Shown in pieces: positions 1 to 8,485 of a stretch of 46,172 nt of DNA. A model generated the notes under the pieces. It ran no database searches. It saw nothing but the letters and a program-made list of their open reading frames with translations, and was not told the origin of the DNA. The position numbers were made by a program, and so were the translations under genes. Location of the stretch: contig PKUM01000044.1 in the NCBI GenBank assembly GCA_002868855.1, positions 1 to 46,172 on the forward strand. Reading direction: 5' to 3'. Within the stretch, counting starts at the first letter, position 1. Every line of letters begins with the position of its first letter. Source of the stretch: Chromatiales bacterium. Its GTDB lineage: Bacteria; Pseudomonadota; Gammaproteobacteria; Steroidobacterales; BM003.

Positions 1-720
1 CGGGGATTGCAACGGCCCGGTAGTATCGAGTTCTATACTTGCGCTGACCGGTTCGGTGAGCGCCGTGCGCGAATTCAGTCCGCTGAGCATGCCGTCGATT
101 TGGCTGCGGCCGGCAAGCTCCCAAAGATCGCCGAAGCGGTGGCGCCAGCCGGCGTCGAGCTGCAGCTCGAATGGCGTGTGCGGTGCGATTCGCCCTGTCA
201 CCTCGAGCTCGGTTTCGTCGGTTCGAAGCGCCGCTCGATCGATAATGATATTGCTGGGGCTATACTCTCCGGCGAGTTCCAGCTGGTGCAGCAAAACGGG
301 TGTCTGGTCGCGCCCGATCCAGGTCAGTGCGTAGATTTCGGCTGCATCAACAGTTACCACCAGGTTGGGCGGGACGAACTCGCGCTCAGGGCCTTTTTCT
401 CCGGACGCCTGAATAACGACCCCGGCCGCGCGCAGCGCCTGAATCCTGAACACTCGCGGGAAACCGGCGCCCGGCGCCCAGTCTAATTCGAGATCTTCGA
501 TTGTGACTCTGACATCCGCCAGGCTGATGGTGAGCCGCTTGGCGAGAACCGGGCCGAGCAGCCGTCCCTGCAGCGACGCAAACTCGATATCCGCACCGAA
601 ATGCGCCCCGATCCTGGTGACCGCGAAACGCAACCCGGCGCTGCTGGTCAGCAGCCAGGCGCCGCCACCGGCAAGCACAGCCAGCGACAGCACTATCAAT
701 ATGATGGTAAGGCGCTTCAC
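1..720 (-). CDS. tamB: TamB-like translocation/assembly protein, N-terminal part (truncated by window edge)
   Basis: Not in the ORF track. Reverse-strand reading from GTG at 718-720 gives VKRLTIILIVLSLAVLAGGGAWLLTSSAGLRFAVTRIGAHFGADIEFASLQGRLLG..., a single N-terminal TM followed by an AsmA/TamB-like region, open to the window start. The GTG overlaps the TGA of TamA (GTGA). Confidence 0.85.
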   Translation of the reverse strand, partial: MKRLTIILIVLSLAVLAGGGAWLLTSSAGLRFAVTRIGAHFGADIEFASLQGRLLGPVLAKRLTISLADVRVTIEDLELDWAPGAGFPRVFRIQALRAAGVVIQASGEKGPEREFVPPNLVVTVDAAEIYALTWIGRDQTPVLLHQLELAGEYSPSNIIIDRAALRTDETELEVTGRIAPHTPFELQLDAGWRHRFGDLWELAGRSQIDGMLSGLNSRTALTEPVSASIELDTTGPLQSP

Positions 721-2444
721 AGGTCCGGCCCGATGCTGATGTGCAGTTGCTTGGAGCTGTCGCTGTCGGTCACGCTCTGGGCGATATCGACGCTTATTTT
801 TCCGACCGGTGAAAACAGGCGCACGCCGAGACCCACCGATGCTTCGAAGTCGTCGTCGAGAGAATCGAACGCGTTGCCGCCATCGGTAAATATGGCCGCA
901 CCCCAGTTGTTGAAAAGTCGTCGGGTGAACTCTATCGAGCCGGTTGCCAGATAGCGCCCGCCAATGCGCTGGTTGTCCTGATCGCGCGGGCTCAGCGACT
1001 TGTAGCTGTAGCCGCGAATGCTGTTGTCGCCGCCAGCGAAAAATCGCTGTGACGCCGACATATTGGAAAATGAGCCAGTCAGGATCGCGCCACTCTCGCC
1101 CCGAAGTAGCAGACTGTTGCGCGATCCCAGCGGGATCAGAATCCGCGCTCGGGTCTCGATGCGGGTGAAACTGGCACTTGCTCCAAGTGCGGTATGCGAT
1201 CCGCTCAGTTTGCTCTGGACACGGAAGCCACGGGTCGGGCGCAGCTTGTTATCGGAATGGGTTCTGCTGAACCCAATGCCGGGCACGATGAACGTGTCTT
1301 GCTGGGTGGAGCTGCCAAAGTCCGAGTCCTCGTCGATCACGAACAGATCGATGATGCGCTGCCACGGCCCGAAGATCTGGGTCAGCGTGGAGCCAAGCTC
1401 GTAGCGATTGCTCTTGATGTCGCCAGGTTCGTCCTCGATGGTCGCGAAACTCAGGGTCAGCCGTTCCAGTGCCGGGTCCCCTACCGGAATTGCGTAGCTG
1501 GCCCGCCCGATTGTCGTCAAGCTCGAATAGCGCACCGTTGCCAGCAGGCTATGGCCGCGCCGGTTTACCCGGCGATTGGTCCATGCCGCGCTGATTCTCT
1601 CCGCGGTATCCGAGGCATAGCCAAAACCGAGACCCCAGCGGTGTTTTTTTCCGGCCACGGCGGTAACCCGTATCGGGACGCTGTCGTCTGCTGCAACGGC
1701 GCGCAAGGGCACTACGTCGATCGTACTGAAGAAGCCGGTGTCGAACAGGATGTTCGTGCTCGACAACAATAGTTTTGAATCGTAGGGGTCCCCTTCGCTA
1801 AACCGCAGGTAACGGCGCAACAGATCCTCGTCGATAACGTCCTGCTCGATTTGCAGATCGCCGAAAAAATAGCGTGGTCCGGTGGCATAGGTGATAAACG
1901 CGTTGGCGATGTTTTTTACCGGGTCGACTTCCAGCCGATTGCGCGAAAAACTGCCCTCGACAAATCCAAACTCGTTCGCAATCCGGTTCAGTTCGCGTTT
2001 CGTGTTTTCATAATCGGCATGGATCAGTCGATTGCCCGGGCGCAGTAACGGATTCTCGATCAACGACAGAAATTCGGGATGATTCTGGCCGGGGCCTACA
2101 ACCTCGACGACGATTTCCTGGAGTATTACTGGCGGACCCGGGACGATGTCGATGGTTGCCTTCCAGTCGTCGCCAACACTCTCGAGATGGGTTTCGATTT
2201 CCGGATTGTAAAAGCCATATGCCTGGAGTGCCTCGCTGGCCTCGCCCTCGGCGCTGGCGAACAATTGGCGCACGCGCTGGTCGTTGACGACCTCAGCGGC
2301 GGCGTAACTGGACAGCGACAGGGTCGCGCGAACATTGGACGCGATCGTGTCGTCCACGCCATTGACCACGATATCGATTGCGGCGCTGGCCGGCAGGGCA
2401 GCAATCAGTCCTGCAACCGTCAGCGCGAAGGCGGCTCGCTTCAC
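717..2444 (-). CDS. tamA: TamA, Omp85-family outer membrane assembly factor
   Basis: 575 aa with signal peptide, POTRA-like N-terminus and Omp85 barrel motifs (FFAGGDNSIRGYSYKSLSPRD; VGLGVRLFSPVGKISVDIAQ). Upstream of and overlapping tamB. Confidence 0.93.
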   Translation of the reverse strand: MKRAAFALTVAGLIAALPASAAIDIVVNGVDDTIASNVRATLSLSSYAAAEVVNDQRVRQLFASAEGEASEALQAYGFYNPEIETHLESVGDDWKATIDIVPGPPVILQEIVVEVVGPGQNHPEFLSLIENPLLRPGNRLIHADYENTKRELNRIANEFGFVEGSFSRNRLEVDPVKNIANAFITYATGPRYFFGDLQIEQDVIDEDLLRRYLRFSEGDPYDSKLLLSSTNILFDTGFFSTIDVVPLRAVAADDSVPIRVTAVAGKKHRWGLGFGYASDTAERISAAWTNRRVNRRGHSLLATVRYSSLTTIGRASYAIPVGDPALERLTLSFATIEDEPGDIKSNRYELGSTLTQIFGPWQRIIDLFVIDEDSDFGSSTQQDTFIVPGIGFSRTHSDNKLRPTRGFRVQSKLSGSHTALGASASFTRIETRARILIPLGSRNSLLLRGESGAILTGSFSNMSASQRFFAGGDNSIRGYSYKSLSPRDQDNQRIGGRYLATGSIEFTRRLFNNWGAAIFTDGGNAFDSLDDDFEASVGLGVRLFSPVGKISVDIAQSVTDSDSSKQLHISIGPDL

Positions 2445-2472
2445 TTTGTGGTTTGCGCGATGCTGTCCGGCC

Positions 2473-4404
2473 TCAGTCCAGATTTTCTATCTGGATCGAG
2501 GCCAGGTCACCGTGAGGCTCGAACCGGAGAATGCGCGCGTAGAACGCAAGCTCGGCTTCGAGCGCACGCCGGATATTCTCCGCCTGGCGAAAACCGTGTG
2601 CTTCGCCGGCAAATGCCAGATAGGCGACCGGAATTCCGCGCTTGCGCAAAATTTCCACCATGTGCTCGGATTGTCCGGGCGGCACTACTTTGTCCTCCAG
2701 TCCCTGAAAAAAGATGACCGGGCAGCTAATTTTTTCGGCGTGACGGCTGGGCGAACGCTCCTCGAAAATCTGCTCGCGATTGCCGTTCAGTCCAAGGAGC
2801 TGGTGGTCGTAATGCGATTCGAATTTGTGGGTATGCGCGAACATGCTCTCAAGATCGCCGATTCCGTAATAACTCGCACCGGCGCGAAACGCGTCGTGAA
2901 ACGTCAATGCGCACAGGACCGTGTAGCCTCCGGCGCTGCCGCCGCGAATCATCATCCGGTCGTTGTCGGCGATGCCCTCATCGGCAAGATGGCGGGCGCC
3001 GAAAACCGCGTCGTCAACATCCGCCTTACCCCAGCGCCCATACAGGCTGTGACGGTATTCGCGGCCATAGCCGGTACTGCCGCGGTAATTGACATCGAGT
3101 ACGCCGATGCCGCGGCTGGTCCAGTACTGGGTGCGAAGATCGAGCGCAGGGCTGGAAGCCGCGGTGGGGCCGCCATGGCATTTGACCAGGAGTGGCTCCT
3201 TCTCTGAACCGCTGCCCCGATATCCGGCATTGGTGGCCGGGTAATACAGCGCATGCGCGCTTTCTCCATCGCTGGTTGGATATTCGATAGCCTGCGGAAC
3301 TGCCAGCATCGAAGCGTCCAGTTCGAGCGATTCGGCTTCGCGCAGAACACGCCAGGTGTCGTTGCGCAGATCGAAATCAATTACCGCCATCGGACGGTCC
3401 GGCGCGCCGGCCAGCAACAGGGCGCGGTCACGTTCAACATGAATTTGTTCGATATGGCTGTACGGGAAGAGCACGGGCTGGGCGCTGCCGTCTTCCAGGC
3501 TGATTCGATAGAGCCTGGAGCGTCCATCGGCGACAAAGCTGCCGACCACGAGCGGCAACTGACACAGCCCGTAACTGCGCATGGCGAACATCCAGTGCGG
3601 TTGACCGAGTTCTGCATGCTCGTCAGTCAGTTGCCTTACCTGCTCGCCGTCCCAGCGATACAGGTTCCACCAGTTGCCGGCATCGCTGACGAAATACAGG
3701 TCGGACTCGCGCCATTCCGGCTGCAGCAGCGCGGCAGGTTTGTCGCCGCCAATTTGGCGCGGGTGCCGGACCTGGCCGTGCTCATCCAGTTCCGCGACCC
3801 AGAGCTCGGTCTGATCCCATGGCAAATGCGGATGGTTCCAGCACAGCCATGCCAGCTTGCGTCCATCCGGTGAAAGCCGCGGCGAGCTGTAGAAGTCGCA
3901 ACCGCTGACAATGTCGCGGGTGGTACCGTCACGCAAATCGACGGACACCAGGCTGTTGACCGCTTCGCCGGTGCCCGAATGATCCTCACAAACCGCAATC
4001 AGTCGGTTGCGGGTCGCATCGTGACAAAGATCCGCATAGCGTTTTTCCCCCGCTGCGGTAATTGCGCGCGGAGCGCTGCCAATCCCCGTGGCGTAGATCC
4101 GCTGGTCATCGAAGTTGACGAACCAGCAGTTTCCGGCACTGGCAAGGTAGGCGCCACCGCCGTATTCATGAACGGTGCTGCGGGCGTTGAAAGGCGCCGG
4201 CGTAAGATCGATTGTCTGTCCATTCGGGTCGAGGCAGACGAGCACGCTGCGGCCGTTTTCCTGGGGCCGGCTTTCGATCCAGTAACAGCAGCCCTGGCTG
4301 AGGCTCGGCTGCACCAGTCTGATACTGCCGCTAACTATCCGGTCCGCGGTGATGGACGATGCCCAGCTTCCGAAAGGCGCCTCGATCGGCGGTAACTGAT
4401 TCAT
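2473..4404 (-). CDS. S9 family prolyl oligopeptidase / dipeptidyl aminopeptidase-like serine hydrolase
   Basis: 643 aa. Beta-propeller-like N-terminus, alpha/beta hydrolase C-terminus with nucleophile motif GGSAGGYT and HGF near the C-terminus (GEAHGFRQAENIRRALEAELAFYARIL). Confidence 0.92.
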   Translation of the reverse strand: MNQLPPIEAPFGSWASSITADRIVSGSIRLVQPSLSQGCCYWIESRPQENGRSVLVCLDPNGQTIDLTPAPFNARSTVHEYGGGAYLASAGNCWFVNFDDQRIYATGIGSAPRAITAAGEKRYADLCHDATRNRLIAVCEDHSGTGEAVNSLVSVDLRDGTTRDIVSGCDFYSSPRLSPDGRKLAWLCWNHPHLPWDQTELWVAELDEHGQVRHPRQIGGDKPAALLQPEWRESDLYFVSDAGNWWNLYRWDGEQVRQLTDEHAELGQPHWMFAMRSYGLCQLPLVVGSFVADGRSRLYRISLEDGSAQPVLFPYSHIEQIHVERDRALLLAGAPDRPMAVIDFDLRNDTWRVLREAESLELDASMLAVPQAIEYPTSDGESAHALYYPATNAGYRGSGSEKEPLLVKCHGGPTAASSPALDLRTQYWTSRGIGVLDVNYRGSTGYGREYRHSLYGRWGKADVDDAVFGARHLADEGIADNDRMMIRGGSAGGYTVLCALTFHDAFRAGASYYGIGDLESMFAHTHKFESHYDHQLLGLNGNREQIFEERSPSRHAEKISCPVIFFQGLEDKVVPPGQSEHMVEILRKRGIPVAYLAFAGEAHGFRQAENIRRALEAELAFYARILRFEPHGDLASIQIENLD

Positions 4405-5189
4405 ACTGGCTGCTCGCGATCGCCGGAGATCGTCATGAAGTCGAAGTCACGCTGTCCGCTCATTTCCCCGTCCACATCGAATTGCCTCTCGCAAAACCTG
4501 GCCTGACCCTCATAGTCGACTCGTATCACCGTTGTACTGCGCGTCCCGTAGAGGGGGCTGACAATGAAGCATGCCGACAGCATACGCTCGAATTCCAGCC
4601 CTACGCCGGTGTCCGGGAGGCTCGCATCGGGTGCGATCCCGCGATCTGCAAAAACGTCGAACAGCTCGGCCTCGCCCGGTGCGTCCTCTTTCAGCAGCGC
4701 CCTGACCCGGGCAGTTGCCTTGACGACCTTGGGCCACGGCGTATCAAGCCGGTCGTTGGAAAGACCATATACGCCGTCGGTCAGTTTCGTTTCATTCCCG
4801 CTTCGGTTGTTAAAAAAGTGTACGCCCTTTTGGTCGCCGAGAACCAGATTGAACCCGGCAAATTGTTGCGATCTTGCTCGTAGTTTAGCGAGGAAATGCT
4901 CCGCGTTTAGGTCTCCCCGAACGAATTCGGTGACGAGTCCGCCGCGCGAGGGAGCGCCGGCTGGCGCCGGCTTCATGTCGCGAATGTTGGTGACAGCACC
5001 AAACCGCCCGTAGCCGTCGATCCCGAGCCACGTGCCGCCGGCTTCGATGTCCCGCCCCGCAAGCATGGCGGGCTGGCCGTTCCACCATTGGGCTGGCGCG
5101 GTGGCACGCTTGTGAAATTCGTCGCGGTTACCTGCCAGGATCAGGCGGTAGCGGGGGTGAGCGTTTACGGCGAAGACGAGCAGACACAT
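4401..5189 (-). CDS. NRDE family protein (TANGO2-like)
   Basis: MCLLVFAVNAHPRYRLILAGNRDEFHKRATAPAQWW: Cys2 and the NRDE motif characteristic of the family. 4-bp overlap with the downstream S9 peptidase. Confidence 0.93.
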   Translation of the reverse strand: MCLLVFAVNAHPRYRLILAGNRDEFHKRATAPAQWWNGQPAMLAGRDIEAGGTWLGIDGYGRFGAVTNIRDMKPAPAGAPSRGGLVTEFVRGDLNAEHFLAKLRARSQQFAGFNLVLGDQKGVHFFNNRSGNETKLTDGVYGLSNDRLDTPWPKVVKATARVRALLKEDAPGEAELFDVFADRGIAPDASLPDTGVGLEFERMLSACFIVSPLYGTRSTTVIRVDYEGQARFCERQFDVDGEMSGQRDFDFMTISGDREQPV

Positions 5190-5201
5190 GGTGTTATACG
5201 G

Positions 5202-6128
5202 CTACCAGCTGCCTGCGGATGGCAGTCGCTGCAGCAAGGCACCTTCATCGCCGCGGTTGAACCATTCCTCGATCAGGCGAAACGAGATCGAAACCCGTGG
5301 CGGCAATTTGATTACGCCGTCGAGAATGTCGCGTCGCGTGAACCAGCGTGCATCCTCCAGTTCCTCGTCCCGTAGCGTTATGTTGAAATCGGCTGCCTGC
5401 GCGTGAAACCCGAGCATCAAAGAGGAAGGAAACGGCCACGGTTGCGACGAATGATAAATGGGGTCTTTAACCCTGACTCCGGTTTCCTCGCCGACCTCGC
5501 GGGCGACGGCGTCCTCCAGGCTTTCTCCGGGTTCGACGAAACCGGCAATTGTCGAATAACGCTGCGGCGGCCAGCTCGCCTGGCGTCCAAGCAGGCAGCG
5601 CGGGCCATCGTCCACAAGTACGATGATGGCGGGGTCGATACGCGGAAACTGCGAGCGCCCGCAATCCGGGTCGCTGCAGCGCAAGACATGTCCTCCGCCG
5701 TGGGCTTCGTTACGTGCGCCGCAGCGGCCGCAGAATTGATGCTCGCGATGCCACAGTAACAACGCTCTCGCGCAGGCTAGCAAAGCGGCATCGTCGTCGC
5801 CGAGCATGGGTCCGGACAGGCGCAGATCGGCAAGTTGCCCGTGCTCGGCAAGTTGTTCCTCCGGGACGTGGCTCATGTCGACGGCGAAACAGTAATATTC
5901 GAGGTGACGTCCGAGCAAAACACAGCGCGTTGAATCGATGTCCCGCCAGGCATCCGTTGTGACCAGCGCGGCAGTCATCGGCTCACCGGGCTGTAGCAGG
6001 CTGCGACCGCGATGCATCGGGACCAGCCGCGCGGCGGGGCCGCTGAGTATCTCGCCAATTTCAGTGAGATTGCTCCGCAATTCCGCGGCGCGGTCGAAGT
6101 GTTTGCCTCCGAATAGATGTACGGTCAT
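5202..6128 (-). CDS. nudC: NAD(H)/RNA pyrophosphatase NudC (Nudix hydrolase)
   Basis: Zn ribbon CGRCGARN...CSDPDCGRSQFPRIDPAIIVLV plus Nudix box GFVEPGESLEDAVAREVGEETGV. Confidence 0.93.
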   Translation of the reverse strand: MTVHLFGGKHFDRAAELRSNLTEIGEILSGPAARLVPMHRGRSLLQPGEPMTAALVTTDAWRDIDSTRCVLLGRHLEYYCFAVDMSHVPEEQLAEHGQLADLRLSGPMLGDDDAALLACARALLLWHREHQFCGRCGARNEAHGGGHVLRCSDPDCGRSQFPRIDPAIIVLVDDGPRCLLGRQASWPPQRYSTIAGFVEPGESLEDAVAREVGEETGVRVKDPIYHSSQPWPFPSSLMLGFHAQAADFNITLRDEELEDARWFTRRDILDGVIKLPPRVSISFRLIEEWFNRGDEGALLQRLPSAGSW

Positions 6129-6149
6129 CGTGTCGATGAGGATCCCGTG

Positions 6150-6635
6150 TCAGTCGAGCTCGAGAGTTGTGTCGGCCACGATGAGACCGTCTTCGTCCGC
6201 GTACAGATAGTTGCCTGGCGCCACGGCGATACCGGCAATATTTATCGTTACGTCGGCTTCGCCCCGATTCTGCTTGCGGCTTTTGCGCGGGTGCGTGGCG
6301 AGCGCAAGCACTCCGAGATCCATTGTGGCGATCTGCTTGCTGTCACGGATACAGCCGTTTATCACGATGCCCGTCCAGTTGTTGCGAACGGCGAGTGCCC
6401 CCAGGAGGTCGCCGAGCAGAGCGCAATTGCGTGACCCGCCGCCGTCGACCACCAGGACCGCGCCGTCGCCGGGTTGTTCGAGCGCAGACCTGACCAGTGA
6501 GTTGTCCTCGAGCAGTCTGAGAGTGCGGATGGGTCCGGCGAAGGCAGCTCGTCCGCCATAGGAATTGAAAATCGGCTCTGCGACGCGAATGTTCTCGCCG
6601 TGTGCGTCGCACAGGTCGGCAGTAGCAATATCCAT
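6150..6635 (-). CDS. rraA: RraA family protein (regulator of ribonuclease E activity A-like)
   Basis: 161 aa with NYLYADEDGLIVADTTLEL C-terminus, GGSRNCALLGDLLGALAVRNNWTGIVINGCIRDS; typical RraA length and motifs. Confidence 0.93.
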   Translation of the reverse strand: MDIATADLCDAHGENIRVAEPIFNSYGGRAAFAGPIRTLRLLEDNSLVRSALEQPGDGAVLVVDGGGSRNCALLGDLLGALAVRNNWTGIVINGCIRDSKQIATMDLGVLALATHPRKSRKQNRGEADVTINIAGIAVAPGNYLYADEDGLIVADTTLELD

Positions 6636-6699
6636 GGGGCTGGTCCCTTTGCGAAAGACCCGTTAAGTTGCCACGCCCGCCCGTGCGTCGCAAATCGCG

Positions 6700-7272
6700 T
6701 TAGCGGGCGCCGCCCTTGTTGGTGTCTTTGAGCCGGCAGCAGGGACAGACCGGGCGGCCGACTGCGAGCAGGTCATGGACGTGCACGGATGCACAGCGGT
6801 CGCAGCGGGCGATGCCGAGTTCGTGGTTACGGGCAAGCGCGTCCAGCAGATTCCACGCCCGCTCGAAGCTGATGGCCGCGGGGTCGTGCAACGCAAGATA
6901 CGATTCGTAGACCTCGCAGAAGCGCAGCCCGAAACGGGTACTTCCGTGGTCGTTCACGAATCCCAGCCGAGCGTGGGCAACGACGTTTAACAGGCCCGCG
7001 GCGAGAAACAGCCCGGTCAGAGTCGTCGCCTCCATCTGGCGTGCCGGCGTGGTCAGGAAGTAAGTGGGCTGACGCGGAGTCTTGCCGCGCCGGCGACGTA
7101 CGACCGGGTCCGCGGAGTCGCGAAAATAATGGGCGTATAGCTTGCGTATCCGATCTTCCGACAGGCCGGTGCAACCGCGGATAGTGCCGGTTCTCGCTTC
7201 GTGCGAAATCATTCGCACCGCAAGGTCGACGCGGCGCCTTTCGCCGACATAACGTTCTTCGCTTTTGTTCAT
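6700..7272 (-). CDS. FlhC-like transcriptional regulator
   Basis: 190 aa. N-terminal RRRVDLAVRMISHEARTGTIRGCTGLSEDRIRKLYAHYF resembles the FlhC HTH region; FERAWNLLDALARNHELGIARCDRCASVHVHDLLAVGRPVCPCC carries the FlhC CxxC...CxxC zinc arrangement. Confidence 0.8.
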   Translation of the reverse strand: MNKSEERYVGERRRVDLAVRMISHEARTGTIRGCTGLSEDRIRKLYAHYFRDSADPVVRRRRGKTPRQPTYFLTTPARQMEATTLTGLFLAAGLLNVVAHARLGFVNDHGSTRFGLRFCEVYESYLALHDPAAISFERAWNLLDALARNHELGIARCDRCASVHVHDLLAVGRPVCPCCRLKDTNKGGAR

Positions 7273-7404
7273 GGCCGTTGGACTCCGTGTCGATTGTTAG
7301 GCTGTTTCTGAACGATCCTGGGGGTTTTGCGTATTGGATGAAATTCCATAATTAGGCATATTAGCCCAAATATGGTAATTTATCCGCCGGAATAAAGGAT
7401 TTGC

Positions 7405-8025
7405 ATGATGTCCGCCACCAATGCCCAGCTGTTGCCCCCCGGATTGCTCCGCGACCTGCAAAGCCTCAATCTTCGGTTTCTCCACGTACTCTGCCGCGCT
7501 ACCCGGGAGAATGACGGAGCGGCCGCGGTGCACGGTCTTCCGGCGACTCTGGCGGTACGGCTGGCCGAGCTGGACGAAGGCCAGCTGCGCGAAATTTCAG
7601 CCTGTCCCTGTTCTTTGTTTGCAGTTGACTGGACCCGGCTGCTGAACGCCGCCGCAGGCATTGCGGAAGCAGCTGCCTGGCGTGGCAGCGACGACCCCCG
7701 AGGCAGAAATCTATGCACGGCTCTGATTGTGTTCGCGGCCCAGCTTGCGCGCACCCGGCCACTGGCCGCGCGGATTATCCTCGGTTGCCGCGATCGTACC
7801 GTCCGGCGCTTGTCCGGAGTGACGGTCGGCGCCATTCTCGATCGGCTCGCGACGGGAGCTTGGGAGTTGCGGGTGCGTTACGCCGCGAATCGCCGCTTTT
7901 GGCCGGACCTGTTGCTGTGCACAGAGCGTGCCGATGCCGACCGCCTGGTGCTCGCCCGCTCGCTTGCGGTGCAACTCAGTGTCCAGGAGGCGTGCCGGAC
8001 GAGTCTTGCCGCGAATTCGATCTGA
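7405..8025 (+). CDS. Protein with two tandem FlhD-like domains (putative regulator)
   Basis: 206 aa. Residues about 17-76 (DLQSLNLRFLHVLCRATREN...AVRLAELDEGQLREISACPCSLFAVDW) resemble E. coli FlhD from memory. Residues about 105-165 (TALIVFAAQLARTRPLAARIILGCRDRTVRRLSGVTVGAILDRLAT) look like a second copy. Divergent from the FlhC-like gene. Confidence 0.65.
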   Translation: MMSATNAQLLPPGLLRDLQSLNLRFLHVLCRATRENDGAAAVHGLPATLAVRLAELDEGQLREISACPCSLFAVDWTRLLNAAAGIAEAAAWRGSDDPRGRNLCTALIVFAAQLARTRPLAARIILGCRDRTVRRLSGVTVGAILDRLATGAWELRVRYAANRRFWPDLLLCTERADADRLVLARSLAVQLSVQEACRTSLAANSI

Positions 8026-8380
8026 GCCGCATCAGCCAGTACCCGTAGATGGCGGCATTCAAGATGAGAATTCCGGCGCCTATTGCAATCTGTATCTCGC
8101 GTGTCAGGCCTTCCGGGTAAATCCACGCCAGAACATAGCGTTCCACGAACCCACCGGAAAATCCGGCCTCGCCGGCGCGTTCGCGCAGTTGCCACTCCAG
8201 CGGAGTCAGGGGACAGATCCAGCCGCCGAATTCGATCATCACCGCCCACAAGGCAGCGGGCAGGTGCAGCCATAGCGCCCGATGCCAGCCGGCCAGCAGC
8301 AACAGGCCGCCGCCGACTGCCCAGACGATGAACAGGAAATGAAATACGAGGACAGCATCGGCGGCAACACGGTAAATCAT
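7976..8380 (-). CDS. DUF2784 family small membrane protein
   Basis: MIYRVAADAVLVFHFLFIVWAVGGGLLL...GGWICPLTPLEWQLRERAG: DUF2784-type motifs. Start moved to the internal Met at 8380; the track ORF starts at 8449. Confidence 0.85.
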   Translation of the reverse strand: MIYRVAADAVLVFHFLFIVWAVGGGLLLLAGWHRALWLHLPAALWAVMIEFGGWICPLTPLEWQLRERAGEAGFSGGFVERYVLAWIYPEGLTREIQIAIGAGILILNAAIYGYWLMRLRSNSRQDSSGTPPGH

Positions 8381-8485
8381 GGTATTCGACCCGGCCTGAC
8401 ACCGCAGCCGAATCGCTGCGCTGCCTGTTAGAATATAGCGTTTTGCCATTGTCGGCAGAACCCGTCACCGCAGCTAGTAACCACG

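Noticed and set aside
2335-3207. 290-aa plus-strand ORF opposite the TamA 5' end and the S9 peptidase
   Set aside because: Antisense to two well-supported genes; no domain recognised.
6700-8025. Calling the FlhC/FlhD-like pair a flagellar master operon (flhDC)
   Set aside because: Genes are divergent, the FlhD-like protein is double length, and no flagellar genes are present in the window; canonical gene symbols would overstate the evidence.
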